Shown here one piece after another: positions 35,591 through 46,327 of a stretch of 64,000 bases of DNA. The stretch's first letter is position 1. Each line of letters starts with the position of its first letter. The notes under the pieces were generated by a model. It searched no databases, had not been told where the DNA came from, and saw only the letters and a list, made by a program, of their open reading frames with translations. The DNA is taken from contig BCJC01000003.1 in assembly GCA_001600175.1 (NCBI GenBank), positions 1,674,001-1,738,000 of the forward strand, given 5' to 3'. The translations under genes and the position numbers were made by a program. The DNA comes from Erythrobasidium yunnanense (Eukaryota; Basidiomycota; Cystobasidiomycetes; Erythrobasidiales; Erythrobasidiaceae).

Positions 35591-38500
35591 ATGTCTGCAT
35601 TCAGAGACGACGACGATATGGAGAGATCAGTCTCTCCGGCGCACATTACGATCACTCCTGGCACTCCCATGCAAGGCGCACAGGCCGACTCAGAGTCTGA
35701 TACAAGCGAAGACAGCCCAGAGCAGCAGCCCAACAGAGTCAAGCTTACAGAACTCTTCAGATCACCTTCTCCAAGCGAAGCTGAGCGCAAATCGGACGAT
35801 GGAATGGAGCTTGATACTCCAGCAGTATCTGGAGGCCCTAGCGTACCACAGCAGCTGGCTCGCACACCTGGCTCTGGCATCACACCCGAAAACACCATGT
35901 TGTCTGTCGACGCAGCCCAGACTGGCCTGCTTACTACTCCTCTCAATGCCACGGCAATGCAAGCAGACTCGCCGCTTACTCCTCTGACTCCGGAAATTCT
36001 TAAGGCATACACCGCGAACTTCGTGCCCAACGTCACGCTCGCAAAGCGCACCTTCTTCAGCATCGAAGATATCGCCGATTTCGATTGGATGGATGCGAGA
36101 GATTTGGCAAAGTCAGTTGCCAAGGTGATCTTGCCTTGGGCAAACCATGGCCTGATAAGATTCAGAGGGGAGGACGATGATACGCTTTGGTTGGACGCCG
36201 TGAGTCAGATTGCATACTCGCCATGATGCGTCTGACGTTTATCGTAGGCACTGAAAGCGACCAGTACTCTGTCAATCCCTCAAGCTTTCGAAGATCTGAA
36301 GTCACTCGTTGAGAACGAGACTGACGAGTTCGGCAATAGACGTGATCCCCGTACCTGGGCCGACCAGGCTTCTCGACTCGCGCTGTTCTTGGGACAATTT
36401 ACCCTAGGCTACGATCAGTCTGTCAACGTACCTGGGTCGTATAATGCAGCAGGTCTTGCGCAGAATGGTCTCTTCTTTGACGACACAATTCTACAAGCTG
36501 TTGGCCTTCCACAAGCTGACATAGACCAGATGGAAGAAGCAAGCGTTGGATTTACGGGCCCTGGCGGGAATCGTCAGTATCCGACTAAGTGGCATCAGAA
36601 ACTGCGAGATGCAGGAGGTATCACCCTCAACCAAGCCAGAAAGGCTCTGCTTTATCGATTTCCTCAACTCGTCCGACAGATCGGCGTTTCTGCGGGTATC
36701 CTTCCGCCTAAATCTGAGCGACCAGCCCATATGGACTCGACCCCGCACTGGAAGCCACTCAAAGATGCATACGAGAAGGTCATGCTCGGTAATCTCGCCG
36801 AGGCCTATCTCGAGCGAGGCTTACTGCCAGAGGATTATCGAAGGTGGAATATTACCTGGCAAGAGCTAAGCGCTGGAGATAAAGAAGCCTTTACGGCGGT
36901 TATCCGAGCAGAGCCTGGCCTCGTTTCCATCATGGATGATGAACAGAACAAGTTCTGGGAACATACTTCACTCATTTTCCAAGGATGGCTGTGGCCATTT
37001 GGTACAATGATATACGATCGCTGCGTCCTCAAGTTCGAGAAAGCCGTGGAGGATGATAATATGGATCAGATCAAGAAATGGGCGGAAGCGGACACTTCCC
37101 ATTTCATTGCTGCGCCCTCCAAAAGCGAGGCAGAGAAATCTGTGCAAGGCTGGTATTCCAAGATGAATACAGCCCTGACTGGCACTATACGTCGACCAGA
37201 TGACGACGACGCCGATCTCATTGCGGCTACCTTCTCGCGCGATCTCTACAACCTCGAGCATGCTGCTTTCCAGGCATCAACTGTTCTCCCGCGCTTCTTC
37301 GACCTCAGAGGAGAAGAGGTGGTCATAGGCGAAGACAGTCAGCAAGCTACGCAAATTCTCGTCGAGTCGCTGCACAAAGACTTGAACAAGCGTTTCTTTC
37401 AGCCAGCTATGAAGACCACCGAGGATGTGGTGATACCCAATGAGACACCAATCTACATCGAGCAGGACAAGCGCTCGGAAGAGCTGACGCCTTATCGTCT
37501 TGGCTCGAAGGAGTTTGGAGGAAAGACACACACAGTTGGCACTGGCGTTTTCAGACTGGAACAATTCCCTCCAGCCGATCCTGTCCACGACGTGGAGATC
37601 GACAGAGTCCGCGCACCAGCATCCTCCCAAGACAAAGCCATCTTTGACACTGTAGAGCAATCGGAAGTCAAGTTCTCAGAGGTCCTCGCTGTATTGCATG
37701 ACAGCTTCAAAGAGGATCTAAAGACTCTCAGTACTCCAGCTGCGCAGAACAAGATCAAGACTATCTTATCGCTCTTTCAAGAGCATAATCATCTCTGGTC
37801 TCAGTCTGCTCGTAACATCACTGGGAATGGTGGATCAGACTACGGCGGAACAGCTGCAGTACTTGATGCGAGGACTATGCTTCGACGTCTCCTGTCCGGA
37901 GCAAAAGATGAGGGTATCTTCAAGCTTGCCTGGGTTGAGGCCGTAGGAAAACTCTACGATCGTATTCTCGCAATCGCAACGGTCATCAAACACCCGGGAC
38001 TGTGGATGCTCTCTATCGAGAACCTTATGAACGCCATCCCTGATGGCCCTACTGGCGGACAAGCTGGTCTGCTACTTTCCGAGATGCTCCTCGTCATGCG
38101 ACATGGACTGTTTACTGCAATTGTACAGTCTGAAGGTCATCGATCGAAAGACGTTCGCAAAAGTGATGGAGAAGATGTCTACTACAGCGTCATCTGTCGC
38201 TCAATTGGCTTCGTCGTCAAGGCACAACGAGGTCTTTGTTCAAGAAGTGAATGTCGACGCAGTCTCTTCGTAGACAGATCTACCGCTCCTTGCAACACCA
38301 TCAAGAACGATCGACAGCTTACAACGTCTTCGCTCTTCACTAGAATGGGTCATCGTACTCTAGTCATCAAAGGTAACATGGGTGTACCTCCAGCTGTACT
38401 CCGATCCAGCAGAGGCCCATGCCCTTGGCTATACCTCCCTATGCGCCTTCCCAAAGCTACCTTAGCTGCTCTTATGCGAATGGCTAAATTCGAGCATCGA

Positions 38501-38608
38501 TTCGATAAGTATCAAAGAGATCGCACTTACAGTGGTCTAGCTATCCTCGCTCATCTCAGCGCTGGAGTCGGAGAGGACATGGATGTCGAAGAGGAGATGG
38601 AGGAGTAG
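35591..38608 (+). CDS. Large protein of no recognised family
   Basis: Exons 35591-36199 and 36248-38608 give about 989 residues. The first ~140 are acidic, Ser/Pro/Thr-rich and disordered-looking; residues 140-203 (DFDWMDARDLAKSVAK) and the rest look like an alpha-helical globular protein. There is no membrane segment, signal peptide or catalytic motif that I know. The gene has one intron in 3 kb, while neighbours have about one per 100-150 bp. Past about 38080 the continuous frame becomes Arg/Cys-rich. An alternative frame (38110-38460, with two in-frame introns) looks more protein-like (KVMEKM, RLRSSLEWVI, EAHALGYTSL). The true C terminus is therefore unsure. The gene lies between two copies of the duplicated transporter block. 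Confidence 0.75.
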
Positions 38609-38621
38609 ACTTATGCTTAGC

Positions 38622-40105
38622 TTACCTCGCTTCCGTTGTGATCCTTAGCTTGAGTATCGTGTCAGCAATGCAGATCGTCAAGCAGTCAAATACTGTTGAC
38701 TCAGATATATCATAGCAGGTTACGTGTTCTCTGCATGCAGAGGCGATCTGTTAGCGTTTGGCGGGCTTGGAGGGCTGAATCGAAACGATTCTTACGTGAA
38801 AACTCCGCCAAGAAGGGGCCCGATGACCGAGGAAACTCCGAATCTAGTAGGAGAAGGTGTTAGACACGATGCTTTTTACGTCAGCCGCTGCTTTGACATA
38901 CACAGCACCGAACAAGCCGAATAATTTCGGCCTATCTTGAAGGCGAGTGCATTGCGCGATGATACTGATGTTCGATACCATAATCTGAGAACGATAATCA
39001 GCGCAAGATCCTGTAGTTGGCTATACCGGCTGCTTACCCCTGCACCACCGCCTGCCAAAGTATTGCAATCAGCTTGCAGCTCAGCAGCGTATGTTCCGCC
39101 GACACCTACATCCTTTGACTACAAGGAAAGTCTTAGCTAATATTCAGAGTATTCTAATGCCGAGGAACACTTACTAGCCCGCCCAAAAATTAGGAGCTCG
39201 ATGTTAGGAGAGACGCCGCATAACAGCGAGCCCAGCTCGAATAGGCCAATAGCCACCAGAAAAACCCATTTGCGCTGTAACGAGGGCCAATTTAAGTTGG
39301 GAACAGCCAAACAGGAGAAGCAGCGAACTTACATCAAACAATTGCAAAATTTGGCCGTAAGTCAGCACGCATGAGGCCTTCAGCGATTGAAGGTGAGAAT
39401 AGTCGGGGTGTGGTGGAATTTGGAGTGTGCAGTGTTAGGTGTGAGGATGGAATTAAGTCAGTAGAGAAGGTTTGCGACAGACGGATGCAGCTGACCTCGG
39501 CCAGGAAGTAGCCGGACACGATCCACTGAAGGAGAAAGTCAGCATCGCCGCGGGTGGGACCGAGTCTGCCATGACTCACTCCGATCTGGGTAGAAGCGTT
39601 GAACTGGGATGAGATGACGCCTAGAGCTGGCGCCAGAATGCTGTAGACAATGTAAGGGGGCGTGTATAACTCATGTAGATACTTTTGAATCTTACGTCGC
39701 GTCTGGTCATGGCAATCTGTGTCAGCGCGATACTTGAATCGATGCAGACATAAAGACGCACCCGCTGCCATAAGGAAAGTCGCCAGCCTAGTATCATGTT
39801 CATGTAAGAACGAGATTCGTTCGATGACACATTGTGCGAACTCACATCAACCCAGTGAAGGCGAAAGCGAGCCGTCTAGACAGAGCAGTATAGTAAGCAG
39901 GCATCGCGTCCGCACGGGCGTGTGCTATAACCTACTTTCCAGTCAATAGGCGACTCTCGTCGATCGTGTCGGCTGCTGTAGCTTCTTCCTTATCGATCTG
40001 GGCTTCCGCGTCTCCCTGCACAGAAGGCACTGCAGTCTTGTCGCCGTCGACGTCTTCTACGATCTCGGCAGATGCATCGTAATCCTGTCTGTGAGTTTGA
40101 GACAT
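38622..40105 (-). CDS. Half-length DHA2 transporter duplicate with an open reading frame and new tail
   Basis: Thirteen exons (40105-39936, 39875-39846, 39787-39762, 39702-39696, 39640-39580, 39525-39496, 39377-39333, 39274-39175, 39118-39110, 39051-39038, 38984-38902, 38843-38796, 38730-38622); 243 residues. It parallels exons 1-12 of the gene at 32241-35034, including the 7-, 9- and 14-nt exons, with every splice site and phase kept. Similarity stops a few codons into exon 13 (TEHVT, then CYDISES). A unique tail of about 30 residues follows to TAA. The product would keep roughly six membrane spans, the N-terminal half of an MFS fold. It may be expressed as a half transporter, act on its paralogue, or be a young dying gene. 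Its stop is 13 bp from the stop of the convergent neighbour. Confidence 0.7.
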
Positions 40106-40365
40106 CTTATGCTGTCGAGGAGTGTCGTCTATGCAGCAGTAGGATAATGTCAATCTAGGGACGGGTGACCAAGAAGCGAGCCTGAATCAGTATGTGGAGG
40201 GATGAGAAGTAAAGAGAAGAAGGAGATCTGCAGCGAATGCTATTGGTATCATGCCGGGAATGCCTTTTCATGCCTTTTACTTTCCGGTGGGATCGTTTAG
40301 TCAAGGTCTCTTGACAAATCATCGAAATTCCCAATTGACCTTCAGGTTGCCTCTGTACCGACACC
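38712..40365 (-). repeat. Diverged direct duplication, copy B
   Basis: Partner of 33665-35285, about 5.05 kb away. Includes the upstream words ATGCCGGGAATGCC, TTTACTTTCCGGTGGGATC and CTTGACAAATCATC. The end at about 38712 falls inside what was exon 13. Confidence 0.75.
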
Positions 40366-40841
40366 TGGAAGACATCAGAACGCACGCACGATGCATTGCC
40401 TGAAGCGCAGTCGGCGCTGGTCATAGCATGCTGATAGGAGTACAAGCGCAAGATGAACGAAAAGTCCCATATATGGCCTGCTGGCCGCACTAAGCGAAGG
40501 CAACAACGCATTAAGACTATCAGTTGATTCAGCATCGATGGATCTCATGCCTTCTGCTTATGGCCTTTACAACGTGTTCTGCGCGCTGCCTCAAGACCGC
40601 GACTCACGAGGTGCCAGCAATAATGAGCCTAACTACCTCTGCTACGATCTTTTCACGGGTGTCTGTAGCTACTCTGAGCCTACATGGAAGCACTTGAACG
40701 AGTAAAAAGATCTCTGCATTTAAGCCTCTCTTCGTTGCATAGATCCGCTGATACAGCTATCTTGCGGGCTGAGGTCCCAGAACTGATGTAGACTAACGAT
40801 TATAACTGCAAGATAATGCTACTGAACAACTTCGTATGCAA
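40106..40841. other. Upstream of the half transporter, downstream of hydrolase A
   Basis: 736 bp. The part near 40250-40365 carries duplicated promoter blocks. The remainder (40370-40841) has short frames only and no recognisable gene; it includes the 3' UTR of the hydrolase gene that starts at 43031. Confidence 0.45.
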
Positions 40842-43031
40842 CTATAGCTCTACAAAGGGAAGAATAATGCGGTTGTCGTACTTTTCGCCAAAGTGAATGA
40901 AGTGCTTTCCATGATTTCTCTCCCAATCTGGGCGTTCGCGGTTGAAATGGCGCAGCTCAGGATCCGCACCATTGTATCCGAAGACCTGCACAGACAGTGT
41001 CTCGCCCGCATCGAATCTGACAGCTCCAGGGAACATGCCAATCTCGAGCTCTACCACATCGCCTTTCGGGATACGCTGGAACTCATCGTGAGGATGGAAG
41101 GGAATCTGAGGGTGCCATGTCTTCGACCTGTCGATCTTGCGGTGCGATGCCCGAAGCATGCCGTTCTGCCCCTTGAACGAAATCATGCCATGACCTAGTA
41201 GCTTCTCAGGGAGGTCGTACATGCTATCCACTTCCCATCTTTCCTTAGGGAAAGGTATATGCACAAGAGGTACGCCGTCTTTGTCGATCTTACGGATCTG
41301 AATGTATACATTCATGTCGTCGTGATCGTTGCAAGACATATGGAGGTAGATCTTCGGGATACCAAGCAGGTTTGTAGTCTTGTCGAAAGTGATGTTAAAG
41401 AGTTGGCGGTCTGTTGGGCTCTCAGAGTCGTATGATAGGGTCGTCTCTTCCTTGACAGCTTCAGAGCTCAATCCTCCGTTCGGTTTCAGGTGGAGAGTAG
41501 TGTACTTGGTATCGGGGTGAGGGAAGTCTGGAATGGCGATGTTCTCGATAGGAGCCTTGTCACCGTACTGCAGGAGACTCCATCTGCATCTTGGCGTCTT
41601 CTCCCAGTCATTGTCCTTTCCTTTCAGGTATCGATCGAAGAAGTCTCGCAGCTCTTCGCGACTCTCCTCTGGTGCCCAGATATCATACCATTCCTGGCAT
41701 GAAGGAGTCAGCCCAGGTCGATGATCCCAAACCAACGGCGAAGACGTACATGGTACGGGTTCCATTTGATCCACTTGTTCTTCGATGGGATCTGCACATA
41801 TCCTCGTACAGAACCCATGGGATGCATACCTCCCATGTCACTACCAGTGATGAACACAGGCAGGTCCTGCTTGATCTTTTCCAAGGGAGCTCGCTTGCTA
41901 TCCCAGTACGGCCCGGCTAACGGGTTCTTCTCGTCTTCATGTATCGTCAGCCTTTGTTCATCGACTCTGATGAGCGAGAATACTCACACATCTCCTCGAA
42001 GTCCTCGTAGCCATTCTTGCCTTGGATAATGAACTTAGTGATGAAATTGTTGTTGGAGATATAGAAGCTAGACGAGTCGAAGAGCATCAGCCTCGTTCTC
42101 TAGCTATTGAAAGGGCCTCCTTACATTCCTCCTCGAGTGAATTGCTCGCGAGCCAAATCACTGCATGCTTCCCAAGGAGCGATAGCCTTGAGTGACGGCG
42201 GCTGCTGAGCAGCTACGAAGTATTGCACTATAGCCAGATGAGAGTTGCCTGCCATGCCGACAGCTCCGTTACACCAGTCTTGGCGACCCAGGAACTCGAT
42301 GATATCGTATCCATCTTGCGAGTCTTGCTCGCTCATGATCTCGATATAGCCTGTAAGGTCACTTTAGTTGCTAGTCATGCGAGGAAGGCGCGCTCCAATA
42401 CCTTCAGAGTCTACTGAACCACGGCAGTCAACCGCAGCGACTGCATATCCCCAATTACAGAACTCGGCAGGGTCTGTGAGTACAGCATAAGCTATGCTCG
42501 AGCAGTCAAATATAAGTATGGAACTTACCGACGCATTCAAAGGTCTCGTAGCCAGACATGTCGCTGGCTTTGAGTCCACAATGCCACGGGAGATGCTGAG
42601 CAATGCCATGTCCAGAGAATTTCTTGCCCTGTTTATAACCAATTGAGCCTTTCTTGATATCCTCGAAAGAGCTCGCAACCTTACGTATGGTCCAAATCCT
42701 CTGCGATAAAGCTTTCAGCTCCCGGCTTCGCTCGCAATGATTGAGACGATACGTACAAGATACACGGCACCTTCTCATCGGTATGCGCAGGCATGTAGAT
42801 ATCGGCATAGATATTCGTACCATCTCTGACTTGGATCTCTACGTCGTGGAGGAGACGTATGTCGCATTTGAGAGGTTTGCCTTCTTCTCCCCAAGGAGCT
42901 TTCTTCGTTTGTCCTTTCTTGAGGATCTCTACCTTGCCAGGCTGGAATCCTTCATAGCCGTTTGTCCCAACTTTCGGCGGGTTGATGGGCTTAAAGGTTC
43001 TCTCGCCTGAGGCTGTTGTGACTACGACCAT
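40842..43031 (-). CDS. CocE/NonD-type alpha/beta hydrolase (S15-like), copy A
   Basis: Seven exons: 43031-42757, 42698-42529, 42473-42402, 42350-42125, 42067-41988, 41934-41750, 41693-40842; 619 residues. The catalytic half has VRDGTNIYADIYMP, AVAAVDCRGSVDSEG, the nucleophile elbow VGMAGNSHLA (Ser near 209), GSDMGGMHP, and SCNDHDDMNVY in the C-terminal jelly-roll that is typical of CocE/NonD and X-Pro dipeptidyl-peptidases. The elbow reads G-N-S-H-L-A rather than the usual G-x-S-Y-x-G. Family members cleave esters or acyl-proline bonds. The substrate is unknown. No signal peptide is visible, so it is probably cytosolic. It is paralogous to the next gene with identical intron positions. Confidence 0.88.
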
Positions 43032-43378
43032 CTTCCTTGTTCGTTTTGTAAGGTTTCTGTCTGTTCAAGATGTACGAATAAGGTGTGAGAACATAGTGAT
43101 CAACCTTAGACGGACCCACACGGATCCTTTACGGGTGAACGGAATCACGGATGAGGAGATGATGGTTCATTAAGGGAGATATCTATCACACATGTACATC
43201 TGTCACTAGTCGATTAGTGAACAACACCCTCATGAAGGAGACGGGGTCCCTAGTTGAGAAAAAGAAAGAATATGCTGTCCCTTGTTCCATACAGGAGGAG
43301 ATGACCGAATTACAATAGAGGGAGGAAGGTACCCCATTAAGACGCTGCCATTGCTATTTCAATCGCTTCATCTATCGC
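43032..43378 (-). promoter_or_regulatory. Upstream region of hydrolase A
   Basis: 347 bp between the tandem hydrolases. It contains CGGACCCACACGGATCC, ACGGGTGAACGGAATCACGG and the near-palindrome CACTAGTCGATTAGTG. CGGATCC and CGGAATC words are shared with other upstream regions of the accessory block. Confidence 0.45.
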
Positions 43379-45594
43379 CTACAGCTCCACAAACGGAAGA
43401 ATGATGCGGTTGTCGTATTCCTTGCCAAAGTGGATGAAGTGCTTGCCATGATTCATCTCCCAGTTTGCCCTTGGTTTGTTCAGGTAGGCCAATTGTGGAT
43501 CTGCACCGCTGAAGCCAAAGACCTGCACCGAGAGAGTCTCTCCCTCGTCGAACCTGACGGCTCCAGGGAACATGCCGATTTCCAGCTCGACTACCTCGCC
43601 CTTCGGTATACGCTGGAACTCATCATGAGGGTGGAAAGGCACATTCGGATGCCATGCCTCTTTTGTGCGATCGATCTTACGATGCGAAGCTCGGAGCATG
43701 CCGTTCTGACCCTTGAAGGAAATCATACTGTGTTTTAGGAGCTCGGGAGGGAGGTTGTACATGCTGTCGACTTCCCAGCGTTCTCTTGGGTAGGGAATCT
43801 GTACGAGCGGGATGCCATCTTTGTCGATCTTGCGGATCTGAACGTATACGTTCATGTCATCGTGGTCGTTGCAGGACATGTGGAGATGTATCTTTGGAAT
43901 ACCGAGCAGAGTAGTCGTCTTGTCGAACTTGATGTTGAATTCCAGGCGATCTGTCGGGCTCTCAGAATCGTATGATAGGGTCGCTACCTCCGCGACAGCC
44001 TCCGTAGACAGGCCTTTTTGGGGTGTCAGATGAAGAGTTGTGTAGTTTGTATCGGGATGAGGGAAGTCCGGGATTGTGACATGCTCGATCGGAGCTTTAT
44101 CGCCGTATTGAAGGATGCTCCATCTGCATCTAGGAGTCTTCTCCCAATCGTTGTCTATGCCTTTCAGGTAACGATCAAAGAAGGCTCGCAGTTCATCGCG
44201 GCTCTCCTCCGGGGCCCAGAGGTCGTACCATTCCTGATGATTCAAGGATACAGCGTCAGCTTCCAGCCGCCTGAAACACTGGAAAGACTGGCAACTTACA
44301 TGATATGCATTCCACTTGATCCATTTGTTCTTGGAGGGTATCTGCTTATAGCCTCTGATCGTGCCCAGAGGATGCATGGCTGTAGAGTCACTGCCAGTCA
44401 AGAACACAGGCAGATCCGGCTTGATCTTCTCCAGCGGCGCCCTCTTACTGTCCCAGTAAGGGCCAGCCAAAGGATACCGTTCATCTGACGTTGATTGGTC
44501 AGCAGAGGTAGCCATGCCTCTGGCGATTGTGGACACTTACACATTTCCTCGAAATCCTCGTAGCCGTTCTTGCCCTGAATGATGTATTTCGTAATAAAGT
44601 TGTTGTTGGAGATGTAGAAGCTGCAGAGGAGCAGCTGGTATCAGCAATGTAGCAGTACGTTAGGACGAAATGCTACGCACATTCCGCCTCGAGTGAACTG
44701 TTCTCTAGCCAAATCACTGCATGCTTCCCACGGTGCGATTGCTTTGAGAGAAGGAGGCTGTTGTGCAGCGACCCAGTACTGCACGATGGCCAGATGCGAA
44801 TTGCCTGCCATGCCGACTGCTCCATTGCACCAATCTTGACGGCCTAAAAACTCGACAATATCGTAGCCGTCTTGAGAATCCTGCTCGCTCATAATCTCGA
44901 TGTAGCCTGAAAAGTTCAGGTCAGTATGCGTCTACGTGAGCTGAAGGGGGCCTGGCTGACCTTCCGAATCAATTGACCCTCGACAATCGACTGCGGCTAC
45001 AGCGTACCCCCAATTGCAGAACTCGGCAGGGTCTGCCCAAACACCATTAGCTATTATGATGTAGAACAGAAATACCAAAATTACTCACCAACACACTCGA
45101 AGGTCTCATAGCCGGACATGTCGCTTGCTTTCAGTCCACAGTGCCATGGAAGATGCTGAGCAATGCCATGACCAGAGAACTTCTTGCCCTGTTCGTACAA
45201 AAAGTGTTCAGGCGCCTCTGTCAATCGCGGTACACCTTGCATCTCACGTATGGTCCAAAGCCTCTGCAAGAAAGCCGGTCAGCCTGCAGCTTCTCAGGTA
45301 ATATTGAAGAGGCACTCACAAGATACACGGCACCTTCTCGTCCGTGTGCGCAGGCCTGTAGACATCGCCATAGATTTTCGTTCCATCGCGAACCTCGATA
45401 CAGACATCGTGTTCAAGGATTATATCGCATTTGAGCGGTTTGCCCTCTTCTCCCCAAGGAGCTTTCTTCGTTTGTCCTTTCTTCAAGATCTCTACCTTGC
45501 CAGGTTGGAATCCTTCATAGCCGTTTGTGCCTACTTGCGGCGCATTGATGGGCTTGAAAGAGATCTCGCCAGAAGCTGTTTTAACGACGACCAT
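43379..45594 (-). CDS. CocE/NonD-type alpha/beta hydrolase (S15-like), copy B
   Basis: Seven exons: 45594-45320, 45261-45089, 45032-44961, 44906-44681, 44620-44541, 44484-44300, 44233-43379; 621 residues. It matches copy A along its whole length, with the same seven-exon structure and the same nucleophile elbow GMAGNSHLA. The differences cluster at residues 95-115 (MQGVPRLTEAPEHF against VASSFEDIKKGS in copy A) and around the acid/lid segment (TGSDSTAMHP in place of TGSDMGGMHP). The start MVVV is the same in both. Tandem head-to-tail arrangement indicates local duplication. Divergence in introns but not exons shows the duplication is not recent. Two near-identical hydrolases in a cluster suggest split substrate range or dosage. 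Confidence 0.88.
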
Positions 45595-46327
45595 CTTGGA
45601 ATGTATGTATGTACGATAACACGAAGAAGTTCACTGTAGGAAGAGAGCTAGCCAGTCGTTCATAGTTCGTAAAATATAGATCATCGGGGACCCACTCGGG
45701 TGCGCACTTACCACCCGAATCTACGAAAGTGCTGGCGTTAAAGGACGGTCGACAACTGCACGGCCCTCTCTATCATATATGTGGGATGCTATGCCTCCAC
45801 GTTGTGCCGGGAGGAAGAGGAGGAAGACAACGGCTTCAGGCTTCTGGCATCTGCCCCATCTCTTTGCAATGGCAAGGCTTCGAAAGAAACCATACCACAG
45901 CAATGTTCCCATCTCATCATGCACTTCCAACTCTACTTGTATGTATATGCTAGCAAAGCGATGGAGAATTCAGGCGTCAGCGAAGTTGGTCGTAGAGTAA
46001 GCCTTCCGCAAAGCTAAGCTTGAAAAGCCTAGCAAGCAGCCAGAACGACGAAGCTAACTTTGCAAGCGTTTTGATAAGTGTCCACCAAATAAGCCAGGTA
46101 AGGCAAACCTCCGTTCATGTGCAGCACCCGAAGGCACGGGCTCGCTATTCTGAGAGCCCTCAGCGCAGGGCGACCTTAGTAGTCCTTGCTGTAGATGGCG
46201 TTACACGGCCTTCAGTGGACAGTCCGACACGAAACAGAAAGAAAGGTCAGATTCTTGCACATCCAGTTTCACTCAGCAGGGTCGTATAACAGAGTCTCGC
46301 CTGCAAGGGCCGGCAGACACACGTAAT
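45595..46327. other. Upstream of hydrolase B, downstream of eIF4E
   Basis: 733 bp. Near 45685-45720 is GGGGACCCACTCGGGTGCGC and ACCACCCGAATC, resembling words upstream of copy A. Short frames between 45720 and 46290 are unsupported. Confidence 0.4.

Noticed and set aside
35569-36123. 184-codon minus-strand frame
   Set aside because: Shadow of the Ser/Pro-rich first exon of the unrecognised plus-strand gene.
22551-45594. Classical secondary-metabolite cluster
   Set aside because: No polyketide synthase, NRPS, terpene cyclase or prenyltransferase found, so I describe it only as a putative metabolic or catabolic cluster.
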